A stretch of DNA of 64,000 nt, taken from the NCBI RefSeq assembly GCF_047495875.1, contig NC_092497.1, positions 62,087,977 to 62,151,976 on the forward strand, read 5' to 3'. Source of the DNA: Pithys albifrons albifrons (lineage: Eukaryota; Chordata; Aves; Passeriformes; Thamnophilidae). Position 1 is the first letter of the stretch; each line of letters begins with the position of its first letter. Position numbers and translations under genes: made by a program. Below are positions 63,466 through 64,000 of this stretch, in pieces. The notes beneath the pieces were generated by a model that was not told where the DNA came from, did not search any database, and saw only the letters and a program-made list of their open reading frames with translations.

Positions 63466-64000
63466 TTTTGTTCAAATCCTGCCTACCATGCAAGAACCTG
63501 GCATGGGGTAAAGACATCTTACTCTGCCCTCTCCCTAAAGGTCATCAGGGGTACTGTATCTGTTCTTCATTGTAGCGTAGAAGAACAAGAAGGCTGCTTG
63601 CCAGAGAGAAAGCTCACACTGGTGGTAGAGCCTCTCCAAGTCCTGGGACTTCAGTGGAATGTGGCAAGCAGAGTAAGGAAAAAAAATGGAACAAAACTAG
63701 CATTAGTGAGGAAATGTGAGAGACTGTTTCTAGCAGCTCCATACCAGTCCCTGAATAGGGAAGCAAGGAGATAGTTCAGATTTTGTAACCCTGTCAACAC
63801 CAGTAGGCTGTTAAAGAAAACAGGGAATAACAGACCTCTAGGTAATTGCAACACAACTCTGGTTTAACTGGTATATCATACAGCTGGCACACCACTCCAC
63901 GTCAGGAAAACCCTGACTTCTGGAGTTAATGACACCCTGCAGTATTAAAACAACAGTAATTTTACACTTGCAGTTTTACTTTTGTTGTTTATTTTTTATT

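Larger units (their letters stand above)
39261..64000. other. 5' flanking, gene-poor region upstream of GRIN3A
   Basis: About 24.7 kb to the right of the promoter contains no open frame I recognise as a protein family. It holds CR1 copies, ERV LTR remnants and microsatellites, listed separately, and a plus-strand segment with convincing splice signals at 44767-45049. Stretches 40000-44700, 50500-53200, 57700-58900 and 59000-63300 show nothing beyond ordinary AT-rich sequence, apart from a G-rich run at 42571-42591. Confidence 0.75.

Overview
The window is vertebrate genomic DNA, almost certainly from a bird. The evidence is the abundance of 5'-truncated CR1 LINEs with the avian-style 3' tail, remnants that resemble avian ERV LTRs, the absence of Alu/L1-type repeats, and a gene whose protein reads as a close GRIN3A orthologue. 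I cannot fix the species; the LTR types would suit a neoavian or passerine bird, but that is a guess.

One protein-coding gene is supported: the 5' part of GRIN3A (glutamate ionotropic receptor NMDA subunit 3A, GluN3A) on the minus strand. Exon 1 is 37988-37377 (start codon, signal peptide, start of the amino-terminal domain). Exon 2 is 11841-11237 (rest of most of the amino-terminal domain). Exon 3 is 5627-4580 (end of that domain, S1 half of the glycine-binding domain, M1, M2 pore loop, M3). The three exons give 755 codons in one continuous frame with GT-AG splice sites and compatible phases (0/0, 2/2, 0). The S2 half, M4 and cytoplasmic tail must lie beyond the left edge. Intron 1 is about 25.5 kb, intron 2 about 5.6 kb, and at least 4.6 kb of intron 3 is present.

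Exon 1 sits inside a strong CpG island (about 37060-39260), which is the probable promoter: GC boxes, no obvious TATA box. Everything to the right (about 39260-64000) is 5' flanking, apparently gene-poor DNA. It holds several CR1 copies, at least two ERV LTR remnants (47757-48290 and 49436-50001, both minus-oriented), a large inverted pair of closely similar CR1 copies (53237-54175 and 54890-55680) around a TC/TA microsatellite, and other simple repeats.

Beyond these known components, the observations most worth checking are: an exon-like 79-bp open segment on the plus strand inside GRIN3A intron 1 (31299-31377); a plus-strand open segment with a well-formed 117-bp intron upstream of the promoter (44767-45049); two diverged direct copies of an unrecognised ~165-bp sequence in intron 1 (12347-12510 and 13575-13741); and motif clusters in intron 1 that look like enhancer cores (POU-type at 15913-15960, ERE-like at 16509-16521). 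No operon, CRISPR array, tRNA, rRNA or clearly novel coding system was found.
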